DNA of 42,156 bases, taken from NCBI GenBank assembly GCA_024694125.1, contig JAILKE010000074.1, positions 1 through 42,156 on the forward strand. Reading direction: 5' to 3'. The notes under the pieces are model-generated. The model made no database searches, was not told where the DNA came from, and saw nothing but the letters and a program-made list of their open reading frames with translations. The DNA comes from Bacteroidales bacterium (GTDB lineage: Bacteria; Bacteroidota; Bacteroidia; Bacteroidales; UBA3663). Shown here one piece after another: positions 15,638-24,252 of the stretch. The translations under genes and the position numbers were made by a program. Position 1 is the first letter of the stretch. Each line of letters opens with the position of its first letter.

Positions 15638-18600
15638 ATGTTCAAGATTAGATTTTTCAATTTGGTCTGCACCATTTTTGTGGCAGCAGTATTCCCCATA
15701 TACGCCCAGGTCACGACGCTGCGCATACAGGGTCAGGTCATAGACAACAGCAATGACGAACCCCTCACAGGCGCGTCGGTAGCAGCCAAGGGCACACGTC
15801 AGGGAGGCGTCATCACCGACATAGATGGTCGTTTCGTGCTCCAGACCCAGGCCGAACTGCCCGTCACGCTGCGCGTCACCTTCGTGGGGTACATCGATCA
15901 GGAGGTCGATGTGTACGATGACAGCGAGCCCGTCACCATCTCGTTGAGCGAGAACCGTTCCGCACTGGAGGAGGTGGTCGTGGTGGGCTACGGCACACAG
16001 AAGCGCACCCAGCTCACAGCCGCCGTGGCGAGCGTGAGCACCGACCAGTTGAAGTTGCCCTCTCCGTCGGTCGAGTCGGCTCTGTCCGGCGCCGTATCGG
16101 GCGTCAATGTCAGCGCTACCTCGGGTCAGCCGGGTGCAGCATCGACCATACGCATACGTGGCGGCAACTCCATCACCGGTGGCAACGAACCGCTCTATGT
16201 CATCGACGGGTTCATCATCTACAATGACCAGTCCGCCACCCAGACCGGCATACAGAATGCCGAGGCACACCTGGATCCGCTCTCGTTCCTCAATCCATCG
16301 GACATAGAGAGCATCGAGATACTCAAGGATGTGTCCGCCACAGCCATCTACGGCACACGCGGTGCCAACGGCGTGATACTCATCACGACCAAGAAAGGTG
16401 CCCGCGGCAAGCACAACATCAGTTACTCGGGCCAGTTCGGCGTATCGACCATCAGCAAGCGTCTCCGGATGCTGGATGCCTGGCAGTTCACCGAGGCGTA
16501 CAACGAGATACGCACCAACGAGCAGAGCGGTGACCTGTTGCCCGAGCCCACAGCAACTTACGACTGGGCCGATGCAGCCCTGCGCCGCGCATTCACGCAC
16601 GACCATCAGTTGAGCATCGTGGGTGGAGATGACCAGAGCCGCTACTCCATCTCGGGCGGCTACAAGGAGCAGGAGGGCATCATCCTGGGCACCGACTACG
16701 AGCGTTACAGCGGCCGCATCAACTACGAGCGCGACGTGCTGACGGGGTTGCGTGTAGGGGTCAATGCCAATGGCGCCTGGTCCGTGCAGAACGGCCTCAA
16801 TTCGGGCGGTTCCGGTTGGGCACCCAACTCGTGGATACAGGCTCTGACCTTCGCGCCCATCGTGCCTATCTACAATGCCGACGGCGGGTACAACTACGAG
16901 CCGAGCATCTTCTCCGAGCAGGGGACCAACCCCATCAGTGACCTGGAGAATGTGGAGAACCGCACCGAGAACTGGCGCGTGGTGGCCACAGCCTTCGCCG
17001 AGTACGAGCCCATCAGTCACCTCAAGGTCAAGGCCAGCATCGGTGCCGACCTGAATCATACCCGCCAGAAGTACTATGCCCCTTCCTACACCACACCCGG
17101 AGCCGACTACAACGGCGTGGCACGACAGGGACAACTCGACTACCGTACCTGGCAGAGCGAACTCACAGCCGACTACAGCCACGTCGTAGCCGAACGGCAC
17201 TCGCTCGCGTACCTGTTGGGCTACACCGTGCAGGAGTCCCAGCGTTCGGGCTTTGCAGCCACGGCACGCGGTTTTGCCAACGACTCCTACTCGTACAATG
17301 CGCTCGATGCGGCATCGGACTACACCGTCACGCCCAGTTCCGTAGCATCGGTATCGACCCTCACCTCGTGGCTGGGCCGCGTCAACTACTCGTACGACGA
17401 GCGCTACAACCTGACCGGTACCGTGCGTGCCGATGCCTCGAGCCGCTTCGCTGCGGGCCACCGCTGGGGTGTGTTCCCCTCGGTAGGCGCATCGTGGAAC
17501 GTGAACCGCGAGGAGTGGGTCGATCTGGGTCCATCGGTCGATTATCTGCAGTTGCGAGCCTCCTATGGCGTGGTGGGCAACCAGGAGATAGGCGACTACC
17601 AGTATGCCAGCAACATCGTGGCATCGACCTACTACCTGGGCGGCAAGGCGGTATCGGCCTCCATCATCAGCAACAAGGCCAATCCCGACCTGAAGTGGGA
17701 GACCACCTCGTCGGTCAATGTCGGCGTGAACGCCGGACTGTGGGACAACCGTCTGACCGCCACCATCGACTGGTACTACAAGCGCACCAGCGACCTGCTG
17801 CTCAACGTGCCGGTCGAGGCTGTGACAGGCTTCAACTCCGTACTGCGCAATGTCGGTTCGGTCACCAACCAGGGCATCGAGCTTGAGTTGAACGGCATCC
17901 TCGTCGAACGCCGTCACTTCACCTGGAGGGCGAGCATCAACCTGGCGCACAACCGCAACGAGATCACCTCGCTGGGACCAGGTGTCAAGGCCTTCCTGCC
18001 CGACTTCAGTTCGGTAGCCACATTGACCTATATCAATCCGCTCATAGTGCAGGTGGGCCAACCGTTGGGCACCTTCTACGGCTACCGCTTCAAGGGCATC
18101 GTGCAGAGTGACACCGACCTGTCGGCACTGCCTGTGCAGACGGTCAAGGCGCTGGAGCCCGGTTCGGAGATCTATGCCGACACCAATGGCGACGATGTGG
18201 TCAACGAGAACGACCGCGTCCTGCTGGGCAACAGTCAGCCCAAGTTGACCGGCGGATTCAGCACCCACTTGAACTGGCACCGTTGGGACTGCTCTCTCAC
18301 TGCAGCCTTCAGCCTGGGCAACAAGTTGTTCGACGCCACACGCTGCCGCTACGAGCGCACCAACATTGCCTACAACTCGCTCGCCTCGACCGCTCACCGT
18401 TGGACCGAGAGCAATCCATCCAACTCCATCGCACGTGCCACATCGGCCACATCCATAGTGAGCGATGACCGATATGTGGAGGATGCCTCGTTCCTCAAGT
18501 TCCGCAACATCCAGGTGGGCTACACCCTGCCGCTGCGACAACTGACCCGTGGAGCCCGCCTGCGTGCCTATGTGGGCCTGCAGAACTTCTTCACCATCAC

Positions 18601-18733
18601 GGGCTACCAGGGCTTCGACCCCGAGTCTAACCGCAACGGCATCGACGAGACCAACGGCCTGTACCAGGGCGTGGACTTCGGTACCTATCCGGCTACCAAG
18701 ACCGTGTCGTTCGGATTGAGCATCACGTTATAG
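15638..18733 (+). CDS. SusC/RagA-type TonB-linked outer membrane protein
   Basis: 1031 residues. Signal peptide (1-24, ending IYAQ), a carboxypeptidase-regulatory-like beta-sandwich (about 28-105, with GQVIDNSNDEPLTGASV and GYIDQEVDV), the TonB box region EEVVVVGYGTQKR at 111, the plug domain (RIRGGNSITGGNEPLYVIDG; EILKDVSATAIYGTRGANGV) and a long beta-barrel ending in the aromatic-rich strand TVSFGLSITL. It would import a ligand across the outer membrane using TonB energy together with the SusD partner. No anti-sigma/ECF pair or hybrid sensor is adjacent. Ligand unknown. Confidence 0.93.
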   Translation: MFKIRFFNLVCTIFVAAVFPIYAQVTTLRIQGQVIDNSNDEPLTGASVAAKGTRQGGVITDIDGRFVLQTQAELPVTLRVTFVGYIDQEVDVYDDSEPVTISLSENRSALEEVVVVGYGTQKRTQLTAAVASVSTDQLKLPSPSVESALSGAVSGVNVSATSGQPGAASTIRIRGGNSITGGNEPLYVIDGFIIYNDQSATQTGIQNAEAHLDPLSFLNPSDIESIEILKDVSATAIYGTRGANGVILITTKKGARGKHNISYSGQFGVSTISKRLRMLDAWQFTEAYNEIRTNEQSGDLLPEPTATYDWADAALRRAFTHDHQLSIVGGDDQSRYSISGGYKEQEGIILGTDYERYSGRINYERDVLTGLRVGVNANGAWSVQNGLNSGGSGWAPNSWIQALTFAPIVPIYNADGGYNYEPSIFSEQGTNPISDLENVENRTENWRVVATAFAEYEPISHLKVKASIGADLNHTRQKYYAPSYTTPGADYNGVARQGQLDYRTWQSELTADYSHVVAERHSLAYLLGYTVQESQRSGFAATARGFANDSYSYNALDAASDYTVTPSSVASVSTLTSWLGRVNYSYDERYNLTGTVRADASSRFAAGHRWGVFPSVGASWNVNREEWVDLGPSVDYLQLRASYGVVGNQEIGDYQYASNIVASTYYLGGKAVSASIISNKANPDLKWETTSSVNVGVNAGLWDNRLTATIDWYYKRTSDLLLNVPVEAVTGFNSVLRNVGSVTNQGIELELNGILVERRHFTWRASINLAHNRNEITSLGPGVKAFLPDFSSVATLTYINPLIVQVGQPLGTFYGYRFKGIVQSDTDLSALPVQTVKALEPGSEIYADTNGDDVVNENDRVLLGNSQPKLTGGFSTHLNWHRWDCSLTAAFSLGNKLFDATRCRYERTNIAYNSLASTAHRWTESNPSNSIARATSATSIVSDDRYVEDASFLKFRNIQVGYTLPLRQLTRGARLRAYVGLQNFFTITGYQGFDPESNRNGIDETNGLYQGVDFGTYPATKTVSFGLSITL

Positions 18734-18792
18734 ACCCCCACCCTGAACAGACCCCCACCCTGACCCTCCCCCGTTAAAAAGGGGGAGGGAAT
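18734..18792 (+). repeat. CCCTCCC cassette, copy 2 (looser), between susC and susD
   Basis: ACCCCCACCCTGA occurs twice in tandem, then CCCTCCCCC (18764-18772) pairs perfectly with GGGGGAGGG (18781-18789). The hairpin could attenuate transcription between susC and susD, but the tail AATAGATACC is not T-rich. Confidence 0.65.
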
Positions 18793-18810
18793 AGATACCA
18801 AATATGGGAT

Positions 18811-18861
18811 TAAGGACAAAGGGACTAAGTACAAAGGGACGAAGTACAAAGGACAAAGTAT
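18811..18861 (+). repeat. ACAAAGT-type short-word array, copy 3
   Basis: TAAGGACAAAGGGACTAAG, TACAAAGGGACGAAG, TACAAAGGACAAAG: same vocabulary as the copies at 4128, 7142 and 28561. It lies in the leader before susD. Confidence 0.8.
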
Positions 18862-18924
18862 ATGAAAGTTCGTTTGCTCCCATTAATTTTTACTCCAATA
18901 AAGAAACATAAAGAAACAATATTT

Positions 18925-20571
18925 ATGAGACATATCATCCCCATATTCCTACTTTCAGCTGCGTTGACAGGGTGCGTCGATCTGGACCAATACCCGCTCA
19001 GCAGCATCGATGTAGATAGCTATTACAGCACCAACGAGGAGGTAGAGACTGCCGTCAACGGCATCTACTCCATTCTGACATACGGCGGCTTCTACGGCCT
19101 GTACAACAATCATACGGTCTATTTCGACGACCTATCGACCGAATATATGAAGGCGGGCGCCAATACCAACTCCGCACACATCCGCGAGATAGGCAACTGC
19201 GCCGTACAGCCCAACAACCAGTTCGTCATCGACTCGTGGGAGTGGAGCTACACCGGCATCAACCGCGCCAACATCGTCATCGACCAGGTGGCCGAGGGTT
19301 CATTCACCGCCCAGGAGCAGGTGCGCTGGCAGGGCGAGGCCAAGATACTGCGCGCACTGCTATACTTCAACCTGGTGCGCTGGTACGGCGATGTGCCGCT
19401 GGTGCTGCACGATGGTGAGGGCGAGGGCCGTGGCCGCGACAACGTCGATGTCATCTACCAGCAGATAGTGCAGGACCTGCAGGACGGCGCCCGACTGCCC
19501 GAGACATTCGACGGCTCGACCGAGGGACGCGCTACACGTTACACCGCCCTGGGATTGCTCTCCAAGGTCTATCTCACCTGGGCACAGACACAGAGCCCGC
19601 TGGGCGAGGGGCAGGCATCGGCCCACTATGCACAGGCCATAGCCTATGCCGACAGCATCATAGAGAGCGGCAAGTTCGCCCTGGAGGAGGAGTTCCTGGA
19701 CAACTGGTCGGTGGACAAGAAGAACGGCAAGGAGTCACTCTTCCAGGTGCAGCATCATCTGGACAACGTGTCGGGCCACTGCACCTTCGCCATGGGATTC
19801 AGCGACTCGGAACCGGTACTGATACTGCAGAACGGGCTCAACAGCGACGGATCGCGCTACGTCTATCCCGCCTATGAGCGCATCGACTCCCGCGACCAGC
19901 GCAAGGCAGGCTCCTTTGCCAAGTCGCTGCCTCTGCCGGATACCTACGAGGAGGATGGCACGCAGTCCCGCTTCACGTTCCAGGTGCCGGTCTTCCGCAA
20001 GTATATCGACACCATCAACTATACGCTGGCATCGCCCAATATGGCTGGCCGCAGCACCAACAGCAGTTACCTGCGCTACGCCGAGATACTGCTGATCCGT
20101 GCCGAGGCGGACAATGAGTTGAACGGACCCACGGCATCGGCCATAGAGGCTCTCAACCAGGTGCGCCGCCGTGCCTACCGCCACTTCCCCGTCACCCAGG
20201 CGAGCGCCGACGACTACACCGCGGCACAGCTCACCGACCAGGAGCATTTCCGCTGGGCACTGCAGCGCGAACGGTTCAACGAGTTCGTCGCCGAGGGGCA
20301 GCACTGGTTCGACCTGGTACGTTGGCGCATACTCGTCAAGACGGTGCGCGAGGGTGGCGACGTGAGCGGCTCGCTCAAGGCCAGTAACATCGGCCTGAAG
20401 AACTATCTCTTCCCCCTGCCGCAGCCGCAGCTGACGCTCAACCCGAACCTGGCGCAGAACTGGGGTTACAGCGGCGAGACGAGCGGCTCCCCCTACGAGG
20501 GCGTCGAGGAAGACCACACCAGCGCCCTGGTCGGTTGGACCGAGGTCGATTCTCCCCTGGTCGGATATTGA
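18925..20571 (+). CDS. SusD/RagB-type surface lipoprotein
   Basis: 548 residues from the ATG at 18925. Signal peptide with lipobox LTGC, lipidated Cys at 17, then the usual SusD start LDQYPLSSIDVDSYYSTNEE. The TPR-rich helical body is recognisable (EWSYTGINRANIVIDQV, AKILRALLYFNLVRWYGDVP, RYTALGLLSKVYL), and the C-terminal half has RYAEILLIRAEADNELNG and LQRERFNEFVAEGQHWFDLV, hallmarks of the family. It would cap the SusC barrel and bind the ligand at the cell surface. The frame is open upstream to 18862, but the signal peptide fixes the start. Confidence 0.93.
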   Translation: MRHIIPIFLLSAALTGCVDLDQYPLSSIDVDSYYSTNEEVETAVNGIYSILTYGGFYGLYNNHTVYFDDLSTEYMKAGANTNSAHIREIGNCAVQPNNQFVIDSWEWSYTGINRANIVIDQVAEGSFTAQEQVRWQGEAKILRALLYFNLVRWYGDVPLVLHDGEGEGRGRDNVDVIYQQIVQDLQDGARLPETFDGSTEGRATRYTALGLLSKVYLTWAQTQSPLGEGQASAHYAQAIAYADSIIESGKFALEEEFLDNWSVDKKNGKESLFQVQHHLDNVSGHCTFAMGFSDSEPVLILQNGLNSDGSRYVYPAYERIDSRDQRKAGSFAKSLPLPDTYEEDGTQSRFTFQVPVFRKYIDTINYTLASPNMAGRSTNSSYLRYAEILLIRAEADNELNGPTASAIEALNQVRRRAYRHFPVTQASADDYTAAQLTDQEHFRWALQRERFNEFVAEGQHWFDLVRWRILVKTVREGGDVSGSLKASNIGLKNYLFPLPQPQLTLNPNLAQNWGYSGETSGSPYEGVEEDHTSALVGWTEVDSPLVGY

Positions 20572-20658
20572 ACCCCTTTTACTCCCAAAGTGATCAAGTT
20601 GAAAACTTGTGAAACATAAAAATAGATTATTAACCTCAAAAAAAAATATTTTAGCATT

Positions 20659-21717
20659 ATGAAAAGTTTAGTTAAGAACCTCTTTGTTGCGACGGCCATT
20701 GTGGCCACTTTCGCCAGTTGCAATGCCCAGGCTGGTTCATCGGCCGATGTACAGCCTACCAAGCGCCAACTGTTGCAGCAGTTCCTCAATCCCCAGGATA
20801 AGAGCGACTACGTGCCTGCTGCCTTCTTCCTGCACTTTGCCGACAAGCTGGGCGACAAGGCTGCCCAGTCACACATCCAGTACTTCCGCGCTACGAACAT
20901 GGATTTCGTCAAGATTCAGTACGAGCAGGTCGTGCCTGTCACGGTCAAGGAGCCAGCTGACCTGGCCAAGGTTCCGGTCTATGACCAGGAATACTGGAAA
21001 CCACAGGTAGAGACCATCCGTCAGATAGCCGACAGCCTGCGCGGCGAGGCGTTCATCCTGCCTACGGTCTATTCGCCATTGGCACTGATACATCAGAGCG
21101 TGGGCCGCGGCGTGAGCCACGACGACTTCCTGAAGTTGCTTACAGCCGATCCGGCATTGACCGAACAGGCCTTCGCCAACCTCGAAAAGAGTATCGAGAA
21201 CTACATCGCTGCTGCACGTCAGGCAGGCGCCGACGGATTCTATGTATCGAGCCAGGGCGGCGACAACAAGAGCCTGGCGGGCACGACGCTGTGGAAGGAC
21301 TTCGTACGCAAGTATGACAAGAAGGTGAGCGAGTATGCCTACTCTGTATCGGACCTCACCATCCTGCACGTGTGCGACTACGGCAGCTCGTACAGTGATT
21401 TGGACAGTTATGCCGACTATCCATCGACCATCATCAATCCTCCCATCCATCTGGAGGGCGGCGAGGTCGATCTGCGCCACATCGCCGAGGTATTCAAGCG
21501 TCCTGTCTTCGGTGGCCTGGATCGTCTGGGCAGCATTGCCAAGGGTAGCTTAGCCGATGCCAAGGCTGAGGTGGACCGTGTACTGCAGAATGCCCCCGAG
21601 CAGTTCATCCTGGGCGCCGACTGCACCGTACCGAGCGAAACCGACTACGGCAAACTGCGCGCTATCATCGACTATGCTCACTCTTGGCGCCGGACGCACG
21701 GAACGAATAACAATTAA
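20659..21717 (+). CDS. Exported lipoprotein with a uroporphyrinogen decarboxylase-like (UROD/MtaA/CmuA) domain
   Basis: 352 residues. N-terminal signal with lipobox FASC, lipidated Cys at 21. The rest follows the UROD superfamily TIM barrel: YFRATNMDFVKIQYEQ near the start, YIAAARQAGADGFYVSSQGG, TILHVCDYGSSY, a GGLDRLGSIAKGS strand with a helix AKAEVDRVLQNAP, and FILGADCTVPSETDYGKLRA at the end, which corresponds to the family's conserved terminal segment. The Arg-rich N-terminal motif of true HemE (RxPxWxMRQAGRY) is absent, so haem synthesis is unlikely. Superfamily members also include corrinoid and coenzyme M methyltransferases. It follows susD by 87 bases and is probably cotranscribed. 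Export of such a domain is unusual; its substrate is unknown. Confidence 0.75.
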   Translation: MKSLVKNLFVATAIVATFASCNAQAGSSADVQPTKRQLLQQFLNPQDKSDYVPAAFFLHFADKLGDKAAQSHIQYFRATNMDFVKIQYEQVVPVTVKEPADLAKVPVYDQEYWKPQVETIRQIADSLRGEAFILPTVYSPLALIHQSVGRGVSHDDFLKLLTADPALTEQAFANLEKSIENYIAAARQAGADGFYVSSQGGDNKSLAGTTLWKDFVRKYDKKVSEYAYSVSDLTILHVCDYGSSYSDLDSYADYPSTIINPPIHLEGGEVDLRHIAEVFKRPVFGGLDRLGSIAKGSLADAKAEVDRVLQNAPEQFILGADCTVPSETDYGKLRAIIDYAHSWRRTHGTNNN

Positions 21718-21755
21718 AAATTAAAAGTTAACAATTAACAATTGAAAATTGAAAT
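21711..21755 (+). repeat. AACAATTAAAAATTAAAAG short-word array
   Basis: CAATTAAAAATTAAAAGTT, then AACAATTAACAATTGAAAATTGAAATG. It overlaps the last codon and stop of the UROD-like gene. Confidence 0.6.
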
Positions 21756-22019
21756 GATTTCTTGATAAGATTGGCTAATACGAAGAGATTTTGAACGCAA
21801 TTTTATTATTTTCCGCGACTCTCGGCCTGGCCTTGTGGTTGGGACGAGAGTCTGTTTGGTCCGCTGACTACTGATTAACTACTCATTGATGCTTGAATAA
21901 TAAACGGACGATTTCTGCGTTATCACTGTGTATGTCATTATGGTTATAGAATATTCAAGTTGGTCGGTTGTATCGTCTGGTAACTGCCGATCATTGCTGT
22001 AAAAAACTTTGCATCGAAG
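21718..22019. other. Intergenic region before the symporter gene
   Basis: A 302-base gap. It starts with an AT-rich word array and holds a hairpin at 21817-21852. A weak -7-like box AAACTTTG (22004-22011) lies directly before the symporter ATG at 22020 but has no matching -33 box. Nothing else was recognised. Confidence 0.7.
21817..21860 (+). terminator. Possible terminator after the SusCD/UROD locus
   Basis: GACTCTCG (21817-21824) pairs perfectly with CGAGAGTC (21845-21852) over a 20-base loop, followed by TGTTTGGT. The tail is only moderately T-rich. Confidence 0.4.
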
Positions 22020-23237
22020 ATGAAGAATATATTACTTTGGGTGGGTGCCCTGGTGCTGGGTACGGTGCTCGGCCTGTTGGGCATAGAGTGGCTCAATGGC
22101 ATGATGGAGTTCGTGGCTCAGGCCTTCACCCGTCTGTTTCAGTTCGTGGCTGTGCCCACCATAGCATTGGCTGTCATCACTACCCTGGCACAACTGGGCA
22201 ACGGTCAGGGTGTGGGTAGGTTGTTCGGCAGGACGTTGCTCTACACGCTGCTCACCACGGTGGTGGCGGCAGGAGTGGGGCTGCTGCTCTACATCGTCAT
22301 TGCTCCGGGCAACCTGCCTGTCGAACTCGTCTCGCAGGGCGAGGTGAGCGTGCCCGAGGGATTGGCGCACACCTCGTACTACGACCATATTCTGTCGGTC
22401 ATCCCCAACAACGTGGTCACGCCCTTCGCCACGGGCAATGTGCTCAGCATCCTGCTGGTGAGCGTGGCAGTCGGATTGACCCTGTCGCACCTGCGTCGCA
22501 CACAACCCTCGGACCGCATCGAGGCTGTGGTGCGCGGGGTGTTCGGCCTGCAGGATCTGCTCTTCGCGTTGATACGTGCCTTGATTCGCGTGTTGCCCGT
22601 GGGTATAGTGGCTTTTGCCGCCCAGTTGTCGGCACAGGCTTCGGCTGGTGTGGTGGCAGGTTCATTGGGCCTATATACCGCGGTCATAGTGAGTGCCAAC
22701 CTGCTGCAGATGTTCGTGGTGCTGCCGTTGTTCCTGCTGGCGCGTGGGCTCAATCCAGTGAGGGTCTTCCGCGCCATGACCCCAGCTGTGCTGATGGCAT
22801 TGTTCACCAAGAGCAGCGCTGCCACGTTGCCCGTCACCATACGTTCCGCCGAGGAGCGTCTCAAGGCGCGTCCTGCCGTGGCGCGTTTCGTACTGCCCAT
22901 CTGCTGCACCATCAACATGAATGGCTGTGCTACGTTCATACTGGTCACCTCGCTCTTCGTGATGCAGAATGGCGGTACGGTGCTCACTCCCGGCACGATG
23001 CTGCTGTGGCTCTGCATCGCGGTCCTCTCCGCCGTAGGTAATGCGGGCGTACCGATGGGCTGCTACTTCCTCACCCTCTCGCTGATGGCGGGCATACAGT
23101 CGCCGGCGCTCGGCATCATGGGCGTGATATTGCCCATCTTCACCATCATCGACATGATAGAGACGGCGGAGAATGTCTGGTCCGACTCGTGCGTCTGCGC
23201 CATGGTCAGCGCCGAGGGACAGTCGGCATCCGAATGA
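22020..23237 (+). CDS. Dicarboxylate/amino acid:cation symporter (DAACS family)
   Basis: 405-residue inner membrane protein with about eight hydrophobic segments plus re-entrant loops. Family signatures: VPTIALAVITTLAQLG early, the serine-rich FTKSSAATLPVT loop (hairpin 1), NMNGCATF in TM7, GNAGVPMG (hairpin 2), and IDMIETAENVWSDSC in TM8, where the Asp and Asn bind substrate and sodium. It would take up a dicarboxylate, glutamate/aspartate or serine/threonine with sodium or protons; the substrate cannot be assigned. It stands alone, with the regulator gene 142 bases downstream behind a possible terminator. Confidence 0.88.
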   Translation: MKNILLWVGALVLGTVLGLLGIEWLNGMMEFVAQAFTRLFQFVAVPTIALAVITTLAQLGNGQGVGRLFGRTLLYTLLTTVVAAGVGLLLYIVIAPGNLPVELVSQGEVSVPEGLAHTSYYDHILSVIPNNVVTPFATGNVLSILLVSVAVGLTLSHLRRTQPSDRIEAVVRGVFGLQDLLFALIRALIRVLPVGIVAFAAQLSAQASAGVVAGSLGLYTAVIVSANLLQMFVVLPLFLLARGLNPVRVFRAMTPAVLMALFTKSSAATLPVTIRSAEERLKARPAVARFVLPICCTINMNGCATFILVTSLFVMQNGGTVLTPGTMLLWLCIAVLSAVGNAGVPMGCYFLTLSLMAGIQSPALGIMGVILPIFTIIDMIETAENVWSDSCVCAMVSAEGQSASE

Positions 23238-23246
23238 ACGTAGGGG

Positions 23247-23270
23247 AAACGAGAGTCGTTTTTTATTCTA
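23247..23270 (+). terminator. Possible terminator of the symporter gene
   Basis: A short stem, AAACGA (23247-23252) with TCGTTT (23256-23261), 3-base loop, followed by TTTTATTCT. Short, so uncertain. Confidence 0.4.
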
Positions 23271-23341
23271 CCAATGGGTGCGCTGGCAGAATATATTTCT
23301 GATTTGTTCCCGATGTGTATCGTACATATTCCTAAGGTCAT

Positions 23342-23349
23342 TACCTTTG
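23342..23349 (+). promoter_or_regulatory. -7 box of the LuxR-type regulator gene
   Basis: TACCTTTG, 31 bases before the ATG. No good TTTG was found 19-21 bases upstream, so an activator may be needed. Confidence 0.45.
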
Positions 23350-23379
23350 CACCCAGATTAACTAATATTCTGTACGATT

Positions 23380-24021
23380 ATGCAGATTACGATACTTTTG
23401 GCAGATAATCAGGATGTGACCCGACTGGGTATGCAGACGTTGCTGCAACGGGTAGTGGGTGACCGACATCCGGTGCTGCAAGTCCTGGACCGCCAGTCAT
23501 TGCTCGGGGCATTGCTCCGCAGCGAGACTCCTGTGGTCATCATCGATACGGAGTCGCTCGATATGTCCGACCCGAAGGAGTTGCTGGCTCTCTTCCAGCA
23601 GCAGCCCGATGCCCGTTGGCTGCTCTTCCAGAACGATATTGACCAGCGGCAGCTCTCGGTCTTTGCGGCCATGCCCTCGGTGAGTATGTTGCTCAAAGAT
23701 AACAATGCCGACGAGGTCTGCACCGCCCTACGCTGTGTCCTGGATGGTGAACGGTATGTGTGCCACCAGATCAGTAACTGGTTGCTCTCTCGCCGCAAGG
23801 AGTCGGACGCGGCTCTCCTCACGCACACGGAGACGGAGATTCTGCGCCTCATTGCCATGGGTAAGTCGGTCAAGGAGATTGCTGCCCTGCGCTTCTCATC
23901 GACCCACACCATCGTCACGCACAAGAAGAACATCTTCCGCAAGATATCGGTCAACAATGTATATGAAGCCACGCGCTACGCCCTGCGCAATGGCCTCGCC
24001 GATGCGGAGTACTACATCTGA
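23380..24021 (+). CDS. NarL/FixJ-type (LuxR family) response regulator
   Basis: 213 residues. An N-terminal receiver domain (about 1-120) shows the acidic pocket (LLADNQD), a strand ending VVIIDTES with a candidate phospho-Asp, and the conserved Lys in MLLKDN. The C-terminal LuxR-type helix-turn-helix (about 145-205) has LTHTETEILRLIAMGKSVKE and the recognition region STHTIVTHKKNIFRKI. Receiver similarity is weak around the phosphorylation loop, so phosphorylation is not certain. No histidine kinase gene is adjacent, making it an orphan; its targets may include the symporter or the SusCD locus upstream, which is inference only. Confidence 0.85.
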   Translation: MQITILLADNQDVTRLGMQTLLQRVVGDRHPVLQVLDRQSLLGALLRSETPVVIIDTESLDMSDPKELLALFQQQPDARWLLFQNDIDQRQLSVFAAMPSVSMLLKDNNADEVCTALRCVLDGERYVCHQISNWLLSRRKESDAALLTHTETEILRLIAMGKSVKEIAALRFSSTHTIVTHKKNIFRKISVNNVYEATRYALRNGLADAEYYI

Positions 24022-24023
24022 TG

Positions 24024-24252
24024 TTCGCTACGCTCACGTTAAAGGTTCACTTCGTTCACGTTAAAAGCTACGCGTTAAAAGTTCGCTGCGCTCACGTTAA
24101 AAGTTCACTTCGTTCACGCTAAGATTGGGGGGATTAGCGTGAGCGAAGCGAACTTTTAGTGCGCAGCTATTAGCGCGTAGCTTTTAGCGGCCATAGGCCA
24201 TTTAGTGCGTAGCCTTTATCGGCCGTAGGCCTTTTAGCGTTCGCGCAGCGAA
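24024..24252. repeat. Array of palindromic words between convergent genes, with a 19-bp hairpin
   Basis: Left half (24024-24120) repeats TTCGCTGCGCTCACGTTAAAAG and TTCACTTCGTTCACGTTAAAAG; the right half carries the same words inverted plus GGCCATAGGCC and GGCCGTAGGCC. In the middle, 24104-24122 pairs with 24134-24152 (19 bp, two G-U pairs, 11-base loop), flanked by CTTTTA on both strands, so it may be a bidirectional terminator. The right end runs into the last codons of the PLP enzyme gene at 24234. Confidence 0.8.

Noticed and set aside
15623-18541. 972-codon open frame on the minus strand inside susC
   Set aside because: Long only because of codon bias in the real gene; composition is Gly/Val/Cys-rich with no motif, and susC on the plus strand has all family signatures.
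20659-21717. hemE (true uroporphyrinogen decarboxylase)
   Set aside because: The N-terminal arginine-rich catalytic motif is missing and the protein has a lipoprotein signal.
24024-24252. CRISPR array
   Set aside because: Repeats are unequal, partly inverted and lack unique spacers of constant length; no cas genes are in the window.
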